A stretch of DNA of 64,000 nucleotides from Pseudoclavibacter sp. AY1F1 (GTDB lineage: Bacteria; Actinomycetota; Actinomycetes; Actinomycetales; Microbacteriaceae): the NCBI RefSeq assembly GCF_002931075.1, contig NZ_PSTQ01000016.1, positions 18,238 to 82,237 on the forward strand, written 5' to 3'. A program made the position numbers and the translations under genes. Below the pieces are notes generated by a model. The model saw only the letters and a program-made list of their open reading frames with translations, did not search any database and had not been told where the DNA came from. Position 1 is the stretch's first letter. Each line of letters opens with the position of its first letter. Positions 51,678 through 60,318 of the stretch are shown piece after piece.

Positions 51678-52826
51678 CTACTTGACGTCAGCTGGCGTCT
51701 CGCCGAGGCGGTCGAAGACGCCCTCCGCGAGGCGCTCGGCGTCAAGTCGGGCCGCGATGGGGTTGCGTCGGTTCGTGCCGTACCCGAGCAGCGCGACCCT
51801 GTTGTCGCGGCGGCTCCACCCGTCGCGCAGGCGCGCCATGCCGCCCTGCTCGCGCAGCTGCAGCGGCGCCAGGTGCCGCATCGTCGGTCGGCTGCCGGTC
51901 GCCCAGATGATGGCGTCCGCCTCGAAGCGGTCCCCGCTCGCCAACGTGACACCGTCGGGCTGGATGCTCGCGAGCGGTCCACGAGACACGAGCAGACCCC
52001 GTCGGATCGCGGCGAGCGTGCCGCGCGAGAGCGGGATCCCGCGGACGCTGACCTCGCTCGGGAGGCGCTCCCCGCGCTCGACGAACCGCACGAACTCGGC
52101 CTCGTGACGCGCATCCATCTCACGCTGCCGCGAATCGGTGCGCGACGGGAGCGTCAGGCGCGGAAGCTCATGGAAGTCGGGCTCGCGGCGCGTCGACCAG
52201 GCGGTGGTGGCCGCGATCGGCTCGAGCTCGCGCAGGATCGTCACGGCCGAACGTCCGCCGCCGACGACAAGCACACGCTTGCCGGCGAACTCAGCCAGCG
52301 ACTCGAGGTGCGCGGACGGGAGCTGCTCGCCCGCGAAGTCCAACGCCCCCGGGTACCAGGGCACAAACGGTGACGACCAGTCCCCCGTCGCGTTGATGAC
52401 GTAGCGCGTCGTGATCGTGCGGGGCGGTCGATCGCGCACCTGCAGATGCACCGTCAGCAGCGGGGACCTGCGCATCGCCTCGACGCGGAGCACCCGCACC
52501 GGGCGTGCGACGTAGAGGTCGTAGGCGTCCTCGTAGCGGCGCATGAGCGGCGGCATGATGTCGCGGACGATTGCTTCCGGGTCCTGATCGCTGAGTCGGA
52601 TGCCGAGCTCCGAAAGCCCGGGAGGCCCCGCCAGGAGCGGCGTATGTCCGACGGTCTGGAAATCCCAGCCGCGGCCCCACGACCCGCCAGGCTGGGGTTC
52701 GGCGTCGAAAACGACAAAATCCCTCAGCGGGCGCAGACCCATCTCGGCGAGCGTCGCCGCGACCGTCACACCCGGCACGCCCGCGCCGATGACCACGAGG
52801 TCGATGTCGGTCTTCACGGCGAGCAC
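51678..52826 (-). CDS. FAD-dependent NAD(P)-binding oxidoreductase (flavin-monooxygenase-like)
   Basis: 382 aa from the GTG at 52826, chosen because AGGAAG lies 6 nt before it; a second in-frame GTG is at 52817. FAD motif LVVIGAGVPGVTVAATLAEMG, then PGGSWGRGWDFQT, a second nucleotide motif VLVVGGGRSAVTILREL near residue 190, and DAIIWATGSRP. The layout resembles flavin-containing monooxygenases and YpdA/Ycz-type bacillithiol or mycothiol-related reductases. The classical FMO FxGxxxHxxx(Y/F) is not seen, so the reaction is left open. Confidence 0.82.
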   Translation of the reverse strand: MLAVKTDIDLVVIGAGVPGVTVAATLAEMGLRPLRDFVVFDAEPQPGGSWGRGWDFQTVGHTPLLAGPPGLSELGIRLSDQDPEAIVRDIMPPLMRRYEDAYDLYVARPVRVLRVEAMRRSPLLTVHLQVRDRPPRTITTRYVINATGDWSSPFVPWYPGALDFAGEQLPSAHLESLAEFAGKRVLVVGGGRSAVTILRELEPIAATTAWSTRREPDFHELPRLTLPSRTDSRQREMDARHEAEFVRFVERGERLPSEVSVRGIPLSRGTLAAIRRGLLVSRGPLASIQPDGVTLASGDRFEADAIIWATGSRPTMRHLAPLQLREQGGMARLRDGWSRRDNRVALLGYGTNRRNPIAARLDAERLAEGVFDRLGETPADVK

Positions 52827-53050
52827 GTCCGGCTTCCTGTCGAGGCGCTGGGGGCGCACCTGTGCGGTTTCTCGGGCGGTCGACGAGCTTCCGTCCGGTA
52901 GGGCTCAGTCTAGAGACGTGGAGTGACGTGGCCGGTTCGGCGCACCGAAGATTAGCTCGGCCGCCGTGGTAATGTGAGCGTCAGATTTTCGTTAACGACT
53001 TGCGACCGGGTGGCCATTCCTGCCCGGCCCGATTTATAAGGGGGTTACGC

Positions 53051-53296
53051 ATGGGGCGTGGCCGTCAAAAGGCGAAGCACACCAAGGTCGCCCGTGAGCT
53101 CAAGTACTCCGTACATGAGACGAACTATGACGCGCTGGCACGTGAACTCTCCGGTGGCTCCTCGAGCTACCCGGCGACTCCTCCAGCCACTGAAGAACCA
53201 GCCGACGACATCCTCTCGAAGTGGTCCGAGTACCTCGACGATGATGACGCCGACGAAGACGACGACACGAGCGGCTACGAGCAGAAGCGCGCGTAG
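53051..53296 (+). CDS. DUF3073 family protein
   Basis: Conserved small actinobacterial protein, 81 aa. The start MGRGRQKAKHTKVARELKYS is the family signature: a strongly basic first 20 residues, then a short predicted helix (NYDALAREL), a Ser/Pro linker and an acidic Asp-rich end (EYLDDDDADEDDD). ATG at 53051 with AAGGGGG 7 nt upstream. No known biochemical function; the basic head suggests nucleic acid or ribosome contact (inference). The 224-bp upstream region is AT-richer and probably holds its promoter. Confidence 0.92.
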   Translation: MGRGRQKAKHTKVARELKYSVHETNYDALARELSGGSSSYPATPPATEEPADDILSKWSEYLDDDDADEDDDTSGYEQKRA

Positions 53297-53369
53297 GCGT
53301 TCGCGCACCGCTCCCCCGAGCGTTGCCGACGCCGCTGCCGCTCGTCTCTGAGCCGAACCCATCACGCCT

Positions 53370-53747
53370 GTGATCGAACTCCAGCCGCCGAGTTTTCCCG
53401 CCGCCATCGCGGTGGCGGTCATCCTCGTCGTCGGCAACCTCGTGAGCATGCTCACGGTGCGTTGGGGAGCGGATGGTCGGCTCGACCGTTGGGGCTACGC
53501 GGGCCTGCGTACTGCCGCGACTCGAGCGTCCGACGACGCGTGGCGCGCCGGTCACGAGGCGGCGCTTCGACCCGCGAACACGGGAGCGGTGGCCGGGATC
53601 GTCCTCGCCGTCGTGTCCGTGCTGTCCGCGGGAACCGTCGCGCCCTACCTGGTGTCGCTGGCGCTCGCCGTCATTGCGACGCTCACGGGCGTCATCTCGA
53701 GCCTCGTGGTCGCGCACCGCGCGGCGAAAGGTGTGGCGGGACTTTAG
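53370..53747 (+). CDS. SdpI/YhfL-like membrane protein
   Basis: 125 aa from GTG 53370. Three hydrophobic segments (about 12-30, 72-92, 97-115) with a conserved cytoplasmic-side loop YAGLRTAATRASDDAWRAGHEAA, which matches the SdpI C-terminal motif (G-x-R-T-x-x-T-x-x-S-x-x-A-W). SdpI proteins give immunity to the SDP toxin in Bacillus; in actinobacteria the role is unknown. 73 nt after the DUF3073 gene and probably co-transcribed. Confidence 0.78.
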   Translation: MIELQPPSFPAAIAVAVILVVGNLVSMLTVRWGADGRLDRWGYAGLRTAATRASDDAWRAGHEAALRPANTGAVAGIVLAVVSVLSAGTVAPYLVSLALAVIATLTGVISSLVVAHRAAKGVAGL

Positions 53748-53871
53748 GCCTGACTTATTCCTCGCAAGGCCTGATTTCTTCTTCGGCCACTGCTTGTCAG
53801 AGACGGCCACTGCTCTTCGGATACGGCATTCCGCCGCTGAGCTCGCGAACGAGTCGGCGGGACCCGCTGAG

Positions 53872-54363
53872 CTAGACCCCGTCGCGGAGGTTGCGCGCAA
53901 AACTCGCCGCACGCACCCGCAAGTTCTCCTTGCGCTGCTCGCGCGCCGCCTCCCGGTCGTAGCCGATGTACGCGGATGTGGGCAGGCGGCGCACATTGGC
54001 CGAGCACTCGAACGCTGCGCACACGAGCGTGCCAACGGTGTCGCCGCGACGGCCGGCGTCTCCCGTGCGCTTCGCGCTGTAGAAGAGGACGTCGTTGGGC
54101 AGTGTCACGTCCTCACACCACGAGCACATCGCGCGACGCGTGGGGAGCTTGCGCGCCCGCTCGAACACGATCGCGACGAGGTCGTCGTCGACCGGGATCA
54201 CCGCGTACGCGCGGCGCCCGAGCTTCGGATCCGTCCACCCCAGGTAGTCACGCCGCTCCCAGTCGACCTCGTGGAACCCGGGCGGCAGGGTCAGGTCGCT
54301 GACCTCCTTGCGCGAGGCGTTCACGAACGCATCCCTGATCTGGGCCTCGGTGAGTTGCTGCAT
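53872..54363 (-). CDS. FBP domain protein (treble-clef zinc finger, EF-G-binding type)
   Basis: 163 aa from ATG 54363. The C-terminal half has a four-cysteine zinc-binding pattern: CSWCEDVTLP (CxxC) and VCAAFECSANVRR (C-x4-C), preceded by FERARKLPTRRAM and LFYSAKRTGDAGRRGDTVGT. This matches the FBP domain shared with the C-terminus of FusB-type elongation-factor-G binding proteins. Members are common single-domain actinobacterial proteins; a ribosome-related role is inference. Converges on the SdpI-like gene. Confidence 0.85.
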   Translation of the reverse strand: MQQLTEAQIRDAFVNASRKEVSDLTLPPGFHEVDWERRDYLGWTDPKLGRRAYAVIPVDDDLVAIVFERARKLPTRRAMCSWCEDVTLPNDVLFYSAKRTGDAGRRGDTVGTLVCAAFECSANVRRLPTSAYIGYDREAAREQRKENLRVRAASFARNLRDGV

Positions 54364-54388
54364 CCCTCGAGCGTACCGAGCCTGCAGG

Positions 54389-55063
54389 TCAGAGACCGTC
54401 AGCGAACTCCACGAGCGCGTTCGCGAGAGGATCCGGCGCGCCGATCGCCACGTAATGACCGCCCGGGACGACCACAGCTTCGACCCCCGCCCGGTCGCGA
54501 GCGTGCTGCTTCGCGAAGTCGAGTGGGAAAAACAGGTCGTCCGCTGCCGCGATGAATCCCGTGACCGTTTCCCGGCCGACACCTGGCCAGGGTGCGTCCA
54601 TCCACGACCCCGTCTCCTCGCGGACATGTGCCTTCGCGTCGACCACAAGGTCGTCCGGCACCAGGTTGTAGAACACCTGCTCGTCCTCCGCATCGACGCC
54701 GAGGGCGTTGTGGCCCGTCGCATCCCACCACTCCTGCATCGTCTCCCCCGGCTTCGGGATCATCCCGGCCACGTACACAAGCCCGTCAGCGTCGAGGCGC
54801 TCTGCGACGAGGGCCGCCGTGAAGCCGCCAAGCGAGTGGCCGACGATCACGAGCTGGTCTCCGTCACCGTCGGAGCTGTTCCCCTTCGCTGCGTCGAGTT
54901 GCGCGGAGACTGACTCGGCGTAGTCGACAAGCGACAGGCCGGACTCCTCGATCGGTAGGTCCACGGCGACCGCGCGGTGCCCTGCCTCCTCGAGCTTCGG
55001 CACCACCAGGTGCCAGTCCCAGCTCGACGAACCTCCACCGTGGATGAGCACAAACGTTGCCAT
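54389..55063 (-). CDS. Alpha/beta hydrolase
   Basis: 224 aa from ATG 55063 (in-frame ATG at 55114 possible). Oxyanion-hole FVLIHGGGSSSWDW, nucleophile elbow VIVGHSLGGF, and a late catalytic His in VVPGGHYVAIGAP. The pattern is that of small esterase/HNL-like enzymes of the salicylate-esterase type. It lies 25 nt upstream of the FBP gene and 120 nt downstream of the M20 hydrolase on the same strand; whether it belongs to the catabolic operon is uncertain. Confidence 0.88.
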   Translation of the reverse strand: MATFVLIHGGGSSSWDWHLVVPKLEEAGHRAVAVDLPIEESGLSLVDYAESVSAQLDAAKGNSSDGDGDQLVIVGHSLGGFTAALVAERLDADGLVYVAGMIPKPGETMQEWWDATGHNALGVDAEDEQVFYNLVPDDLVVDAKAHVREETGSWMDAPWPGVGRETVTGFIAAADDLFFPLDFAKQHARDRAGVEAVVVPGGHYVAIGAPDPLANALVEFADGL

Positions 55064-55183
55064 GGGCGTTCCCCGTTCCCGCGTCGATTCCTGCCTGACC
55101 GGATGCATGTGCATCCGCTCCTCCAGCCTGGGGGCTCAGCCTGGACTTTCCCTCGATTCGCGGCCGGCGCGTGCGCCGCGCGC

Positions 55184-56491
55184 TCAACTCGAGACGAGGG
55201 GCCGCTCGCTGCGGTCGGCGGCGACAAGCGCCGTCGCGAGCACGTGGATGCCCACCGCGATGTCGTCGGCCTCCGTGAACTCCTCGGGCACGTGGCTGCG
55301 CCCGCCGACGGACGGCACGAAGATCATGCCCATCGGTCCGAGGTGGGCGAGGTGCGCGGCGTCGTGGCCTGCGCCGGATGGCACGGCCTCCCACGTGTAG
55401 CCGAGCGCGTCGGCTGATTCGCCGAGGAGGCGCTGCACGTCCGGGTCCGCCGCGACCGGGTCCTGATCGTTGAGCCACTCGATGGCGGTCTCGACGCCGC
55501 GCAGGGCGGCGCCTGCCGCGATGTCCTCCGCGACGCGACGTTTCGCGCCGTGCAGCCACGACGCGTCCACGCTGCGCATCTCTGCCCAGATTCGCGCCTC
55601 GTCGGGAACGATGTTGAAGGAGCCGGGTGACGACTCGATGCGTCCGGTCGTCGACACCCCGTGGATGGGGGCGCCGCACGCCTCGCGCTCGATCGTGAGG
55701 ATCGCCTCGGCGGCCGCGATGAGCGCGTCGTGCCTGCCCTGCATCGGCATGGTACCCGCGTGGTCGGCCCGGCCGGAGAAGGCGGCCATGAGCCGCTCGA
55801 TGCCGGCGATCGCCGTGACGACGCCGATCTGCTTGCCGCTGCGCTCGAGCTGCGGGCCCTGCTCGATGTGCAGCTCGAGGTAGGCGTGCAGCGAGCCAGG
55901 TGCCCAGGCCTGGCCGAGCGCACCGCTCGTGTCGAGGCCGAAGCCCGTCATGGCGTCGCCGAGGCGCAGCGCCGAGTCGCCGTTGGTGCGCTCAAGGTGC
56001 TCTGGCAGCAGGAGCCCGGCGATGGACCGGGACCCGATGCAGGAGACGCCGAACGAGTTCGCCTCCTCGCCGAGGAAGTCGACCACGTACAGGTCCCGCG
56101 AGAGCGTGATGCCCTCCTCGCGGAGCCGCCTCGCCACCTCGATGCCGCCGAGCACGCCGACGATGCCGTCGTAGCGCCCTCCCGCGTGCACGGTGTCGGT
56201 GTGCGACCCGGTCATGAGCGGCTTGAGCGACGGGTTCGCGCCGCGCAGCACCCCGACGACGTTGCCCGCCGGGTCGATGTGCGCCTCCAGGCCTGCGGCG
56301 CGCATCCGCTCGCGCACCCACTCGCGCCCGGCGCGGTATGCGTCAGAGAACACTCGCCGTGAGAAGCCGGGCTCGGCGCTCTCGACGAGGCCGGCGAGCT
56401 CGGTCAGGTCAGCGAGTACCCGCTGCTGGTCTGGCCGCAGCCTCGACGGGTCAACCGCGCCGAGCAGCGCATCCGCGGTGTCAGCTGACAT
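55184..56491 (-). CDS. M20 family N-carbamoyl-L-amino-acid hydrolase / allantoate amidohydrolase-like
   Basis: 435 aa dinuclear metal amidohydrolase. Metal ligands in GSHTDTVHAGGRYDGIVGVLGG (His97, Asp108), FLGEEANSFG (Glu142/143) and HIEQGPQLE, with a C-terminal GAGHDAAHLA His; FSGRADHAGTMPM is the dimerisation-domain signature. This group hydrolyses N-carbamoyl amino acids, allantoate or ureidoglycine to NH3, CO2 and the amino acid. ATG at 56491 overlaps the DUF917 stop by 11 nt. In this operon the natural substrate would be N-carbamoyl-L-glutamate, giving glutamate (inference). Confidence 0.9.
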   Translation of the reverse strand: MSADTADALLGAVDPSRLRPDQQRVLADLTELAGLVESAEPGFSRRVFSDAYRAGREWVRERMRAAGLEAHIDPAGNVVGVLRGANPSLKPLMTGSHTDTVHAGGRYDGIVGVLGGIEVARRLREEGITLSRDLYVVDFLGEEANSFGVSCIGSRSIAGLLLPEHLERTNGDSALRLGDAMTGFGLDTSGALGQAWAPGSLHAYLELHIEQGPQLERSGKQIGVVTAIAGIERLMAAFSGRADHAGTMPMQGRHDALIAAAEAILTIEREACGAPIHGVSTTGRIESSPGSFNIVPDEARIWAEMRSVDASWLHGAKRRVAEDIAAGAALRGVETAIEWLNDQDPVAADPDVQRLLGESADALGYTWEAVPSGAGHDAAHLAHLGPMGMIFVPSVGGRSHVPEEFTEADDIAVGIHVLATALVAADRSERPLVSS

Positions 56492-57599
56492 AGCCGACTG
56501 TCCCGCCGACGAGGCCCGAGTCGCGGTACTTCAGGAAGTCGATGCCCATGATCTGCTCGATCTCGGCGAGCCCCGACTCGTCGATGGCCGACGACGACAC
56601 GGGCAGCGCGGATGCGGGCACCGAGACGAGCACGACCTCCTCGCCCTCGTAGGCGTCCTTGACCGCGACGGCCTCGCCGAGCTTGGGGTCGAGAATGATG
56701 ATCGTGTCCGGGTAGGTCGCGATGCGCTCCCCGCCGGACTCGATGGCCATGTACTCGTTGAGGTAGGGCACCGTGAAGTCGCCGATACGGAACGTGCCAT
56801 GATCCCAGCCGCCGTGGGTTTCGGTCGGCACCTCGAAGCCGAGCGGGCCGCGCGAGACGACGGTGCCGCCGAGGCGCTCCACCACCGCCTGCACAAACGC
56901 TTCCTGCTTGCCCGCACCGCGTTTGCGCAGCGCCGCCGCCATGTCGCGCCCGAGGTCGAGTGCCAGCGAGATCGAGCCGTGCGCAGCGTTCTCCTTCACG
57001 TAGCTCAGCTCAACCGGGTTGCGCGCGGCGGCGATGAAGCCGCCCGTGCGCACCGAGATGTCGCGCAGCACGTCGTCGCACGTGTTGATCGTCCCCTTGT
57101 TCACCGACAGGAAGTGCCCGTGGAGGGCGCGGTTGCCGCCAGAGACGACCTGCGTCGCCACGTAGCCCTCCCGCTCGGCGAGGCCGAGGGAGCCGAGCTT
57201 GCCGGTCGGATGCGCACGCACGTCCCCGGCCACGTCGAGCACCTTCACGCCGAGCACCGACGACTGGATCCACCCGTTGAGGGTCGTCGAGTAGCCGTTC
57301 TGGGCGGTCATGACGGCCGAGATGGGCACATCCGTCGCCTTGATGAGCTCCTGCAGCGCGTGCACGTAGTCGATCGGCCGGATCTCCCAGTTCTTGGCCG
57401 CCGGGGCGCCGATGGCTGTGACCGTCGCCACCCAGCTGTCCTCCGGCAACTCGTCGATGCTCGCGAGCACGGGACGGTTCAGTTCGGTCGCCATACGACC
57501 CATTAGCTCTCCGTGGTGCTTCCATCCGCCTCCGCCGCACGCGAGCACACCGCCCCCGAGCACTCCGTGGATGGCGTCTTCCTGGGTGAGTTCACGCAC
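56481..57599 (-). CDS. DUF917 protein, S-methyl-thiohydantoin desulfurase-like
   Basis: 372 aa from GTG 57599 (8-nt overlap with the urocanase-like gene). It begins RELTQEDAIHGVLGGGVLACGGGGWKHHGEL, the glycine-rich N-terminal signature of DUF917. A middle region NPVELSYVKENAAHGSISLALDLGRDM and the C-terminal part (DTIIILDPKLGEAVAVKDA, VSVPASALP) complete the two-domain layout. The family has been linked to hydantoin-type chemistry, with S-methyl-thiohydantoin desulfurase as the characterised member. Its position between a urocanase homologue and a carbamoyl hydrolase supports a desulfurase or hydrolase acting on a (thio)hydantoin-propionate. Confidence 0.82.
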   Translation of the reverse strand: MRELTQEDAIHGVLGGGVLACGGGGWKHHGELMGRMATELNRPVLASIDELPEDSWVATVTAIGAPAAKNWEIRPIDYVHALQELIKATDVPISAVMTAQNGYSTTLNGWIQSSVLGVKVLDVAGDVRAHPTGKLGSLGLAEREGYVATQVVSGGNRALHGHFLSVNKGTINTCDDVLRDISVRTGGFIAAARNPVELSYVKENAAHGSISLALDLGRDMAAALRKRGAGKQEAFVQAVVERLGGTVVSRGPLGFEVPTETHGGWDHGTFRIGDFTVPYLNEYMAIESGGERIATYPDTIIILDPKLGEAVAVKDAYEGEEVVLVSVPASALPVSSSAIDESGLAEIEQIMGIDFLKYRDSGLVGGTVGYVS

Positions 57600-59481
57600 T
57601 GGCGTTCCCTTCGTCGGGGTCTGAGGTGGCTGGGGATGCTTGGCTTGCCTGGACAGTGGATGCGCTGGGCTGAGCGGATGCGCCGGGCTGAGCGGATGCG
57701 CCGCGCGCGGCCAGTCCGAGGGCGGCGAGTGGCGCGTCACCAGTCTCCCCGGCGCGCTCGATGGCGGAGCTCGCTTCCTCGTAGCCTGCCGCCGCGTGGC
57801 GGATGACGCCGAGGCCCGTGTCGAGGTCGAGCGCGAGGCGCAGGCGCTCGAGGGTCTCCGGCTTGCCGTCGGCGACGATCGAGACGCCGGCCGACTGCAT
57901 CCACCCCGTGTAGCCGCCACCGCCGGAGTGGATGGCGACGAGGTCGGCACCCGCGGTTGAGAGCAGCATCGCGTCGAGGAGCGGCCAGTCGGTGACCCCG
58001 TCGGAGCCGTCTCGCATGCCCTCGGTGCCGATGCGCGGATGCGTCATGCCGGCCGAGTCGAGGTGGTCGCGGCTGAACAGCACGGGAGCCGAAAGGCGGC
58101 CGTCGGCAACAAGCTCGTTCGCGGCCTGCGCGAGGCGCGAACGTTCGCCGTGGCCGAGCCAGCACGACCGAGCGGGCAGCCCCTGCTGCGGCACGTGCAC
58201 GCCCGCGAGCGCCAGCCACTCGGCGATCTCGGGGCGGTCGGGGAAGAGCGACGAGGCAAGCGCATCCATCGTGAGCTGGTCGTCGACGTCGCCGGACAGG
58301 CAGACCCATCGGAACGGGCCGATCCCTCGCGCGAAGAGCGGCCGCAGGTACGCCTCCATGAAGCCGGGGATGCGGTTGACCCGGTCGGCTTCCCCGTCGC
58401 CGAGGTGCTCGAGGGCCTTCACGCGCAGGTTGTTGCCGTTCTCGAACGCGATCGATCCGCGTTCCTGCAGCGTGAGCATCGCCTCGACCTGCTGGGCCAT
58501 GGATGCGCGTGCCAGGGCTTCGACGCGCTCCGGCTCGGTCTCGCGGGCTGAGATCCACTCGTCGAGCGAGTACTCGAGCGGCACGTATCCGTAGCGCGCG
58601 TCGTGCGCTGCGGTCTGGTCGGTGACGATGTCAGGCGTGACGCCGCGGGAGGCCAGCTCGGCCAAGACGGCGGCCGCGTTGGCGCGCAGCGCGACGGCGG
58701 CCGGGATCCCCTCGGCGCGGGCAGCCTCGATCAGCGCGAGGGCGTCGTCAAGTGTGGGCGCGAGGACGTCGATGCCGCCGACCGCGAGCGCGCGGTCGAT
58801 CTTCACCTGGTCGATCTCGACCGTCAGTGACGAGAGGCCAAGGATGCGCGCCGAGATCGGCTGGGCCGAGCCCATGCCGCCGAGACCCGCCGTGAGCATC
58901 CACCGGCCCTCCGCCCGCGCGTCGTAGTGCTGGACCAGCACCTCGCGCAGCAGCTCGTACGTGCCCTGCAGCACCCCTTGGCGTCCGATGTACTGCCAGG
59001 CCGCGGCGGTCAGGCCGCCCCAGATCGTCTGCCCGGCGCGGTACCGCTCGTAGAAGCGGTCGCTGGTCGCCCAGTTGCCGACCGTGTTGTTGACGGCGGA
59101 CAGCACCATTGGCGAGTCGCGCTTCGTCGACATGACGCCGACCGCGGCGCCCGTCTGCAGGATGAGCGTCTCTGCCTCGTCCAGCTCGAGCAGCGAGTTG
59201 ACGATGCGGCACGCCTCGTCCCAGTTGCGGGCGGCCTTCCCGAGCGAGGCGTAGACGATGAGCTCTGAAGCGTTCTCTCCCACCTCGAGCACGTTCTCGA
59301 ACATGCGCAGGAGGCCCTCGGCACGCCAGTTCTTGGCGCGCAGCTTTGTGCCGCGCTGCGCCGTGATGGGCTGAGTGCCCCTGGCGAGGATCGGGCTGGC
59401 GAGGGGCGCGGACGCCGGCAGCGGGGGCTCGCCGCCCCGTTGGGTCTGGCCGTTCGCGGGGGTCGCGGCTGATTCAGGCAC
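57592..59481 (-). CDS. Divergent urocanase (urocanate / thiourocanate hydratase-like)
   Basis: 629 aa from GTG 59481 (8-nt overlap with the IclR stop). NAD-dependent hydratase fold: LRAKNWRAEGLLRM, LGKAARNWDEA, GTYELLREVLVQHY, LTAGLGGMGSAQP, the active-site segment QQGLPARSCWLGHGER with Cys440, and SRDHLDSAG with GSDGVTDWPLLDAML. The Cys is kept, but the family signature FQGLPxRICW is altered at two positions and the segments YASLGK and VNNTVGNWA differ from HutU. A ~40-residue Ser/Gln/Ala-rich tail is extra. No hutH, hutI or hutG is near, so a urocanate analogue such as thiourocanate is likelier. Confidence 0.85.
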   Translation of the reverse strand: MPESAATPANGQTQRGGEPPLPASAPLASPILARGTQPITAQRGTKLRAKNWRAEGLLRMFENVLEVGENASELIVYASLGKAARNWDEACRIVNSLLELDEAETLILQTGAAVGVMSTKRDSPMVLSAVNNTVGNWATSDRFYERYRAGQTIWGGLTAAAWQYIGRQGVLQGTYELLREVLVQHYDARAEGRWMLTAGLGGMGSAQPISARILGLSSLTVEIDQVKIDRALAVGGIDVLAPTLDDALALIEAARAEGIPAAVALRANAAAVLAELASRGVTPDIVTDQTAAHDARYGYVPLEYSLDEWISARETEPERVEALARASMAQQVEAMLTLQERGSIAFENGNNLRVKALEHLGDGEADRVNRIPGFMEAYLRPLFARGIGPFRWVCLSGDVDDQLTMDALASSLFPDRPEIAEWLALAGVHVPQQGLPARSCWLGHGERSRLAQAANELVADGRLSAPVLFSRDHLDSAGMTHPRIGTEGMRDGSDGVTDWPLLDAMLLSTAGADLVAIHSGGGGYTGWMQSAGVSIVADGKPETLERLRLALDLDTGLGVIRHAAAGYEEASSAIERAGETGDAPLAALGLAARGASAQPGASAQPSASTVQASQASPATSDPDEGNASA

Positions 59482-60316
59482 TCTGATCGCTCCAGACTTC
59501 GAGGTCGACGTTCGATGGCAGTTTCGCGGCGAGCTCTGCAGCCCCCTGCTTGAGGAGCGCGACGCGCTCATCCAGGGCCCCAGTCTGCCGCTCGTCACCG
59601 ACAAGCGACAGTGAGCACAGCACGCGGCCTCCCGCGAAGACGGGCACGCCGATGCCCACCATGCCCGGCGTGATCTGACCGTAGGAGACGGCGTGACCCT
59701 CGGCGCGCACCTGGCGCAGGTACGGCTCGATCATCTCGGGGCTCATGGTCGCGGTCGTGTAGGCGCGCAGGCCGCCGGACAGCAGCTCTCGCACGACCTT
59801 CTTCGGCGCGTAGGCGAGCAGCGGCAGGGCTGTCGCTCCCGCGTAGAGGCTGCGCACCTTGCCACGTCCGAACGGGATGCGGTGCTGCGGATGCGCGTAC
59901 GAGACCTCGAGGCACACGGCGGTGATGTGGACCCGCACGGCGAGAATCGCGGTCATGCCGGTGAGCTCGCGGAGGCGCCGAAGCACTGGGGCGGCGTAGC
60001 GCACGAGGTGCGGCGAGGCGTCGTCGCTCTCCGCGAGACGGCTCGACGGCATGAGGTAGCCGTCGATCTCGATCGCGAAGCCCGCATCCCGCAGCACCGT
60101 CACGTAGCGGTAGACGGTCGAGAGCGGCATGCCGAGCTCGCTACTGACTTCGGAGATCTTGAGGCGGCCGCGCCCCTGGATGAGCTGCAGAATCTCGAGG
60201 CCACGGTGCAGCGACTTGTACGCCGCGCCACCGGTACCGCCTGCGCCACCGGAGCTGGCCGCTCCCCCCGAGATGGGCCGTCCGTTCGGGTCAGCCTTTG
60301 GTCGAATGTCACTCAT
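59474..60316 (-). CDS. IclR family transcriptional regulator of the catabolic operon
   Basis: 280 aa. After a ~33-residue Gly/Ser/Ala-rich leader comes the winged HTH KSLHRGLEILQLIQGRGRLKISEVSSELGMPLSTVYRYVTVLRDAG, then an effector domain with RGKVRSLYAGATALPLLAYAP and GMVGIGVPVFAGGRVLCSLSLVG. ATG at 60316, two nt from the hydantoinase stop, so the regulator sits inside the operon and is made with the enzymes. It likely senses a pathway intermediate; a 9-bp inverted repeat upstream of the first gene is a possible site. Confidence 0.9.
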   Translation of the reverse strand: MSDIRPKADPNGRPISGGAASSGGAGGTGGAAYKSLHRGLEILQLIQGRGRLKISEVSSELGMPLSTVYRYVTVLRDAGFAIEIDGYLMPSSRLAESDDASPHLVRYAAPVLRRLRELTGMTAILAVRVHITAVCLEVSYAHPQHRIPFGRGKVRSLYAGATALPLLAYAPKKVVRELLSGGLRAYTTATMSPEMIEPYLRQVRAEGHAVSYGQITPGMVGIGVPVFAGGRVLCSLSLVGDERQTGALDERVALLKQGAAELAAKLPSNVDLEVWSDQSA

Positions 60317-60318
60317 GG

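Noticed and set aside
57592..59481. Standard histidine utilisation (hut) cluster
   Set aside because: No histidine ammonia-lyase, imidazolonepropionase or formiminoglutamase is nearby, and the urocanase signature is altered.
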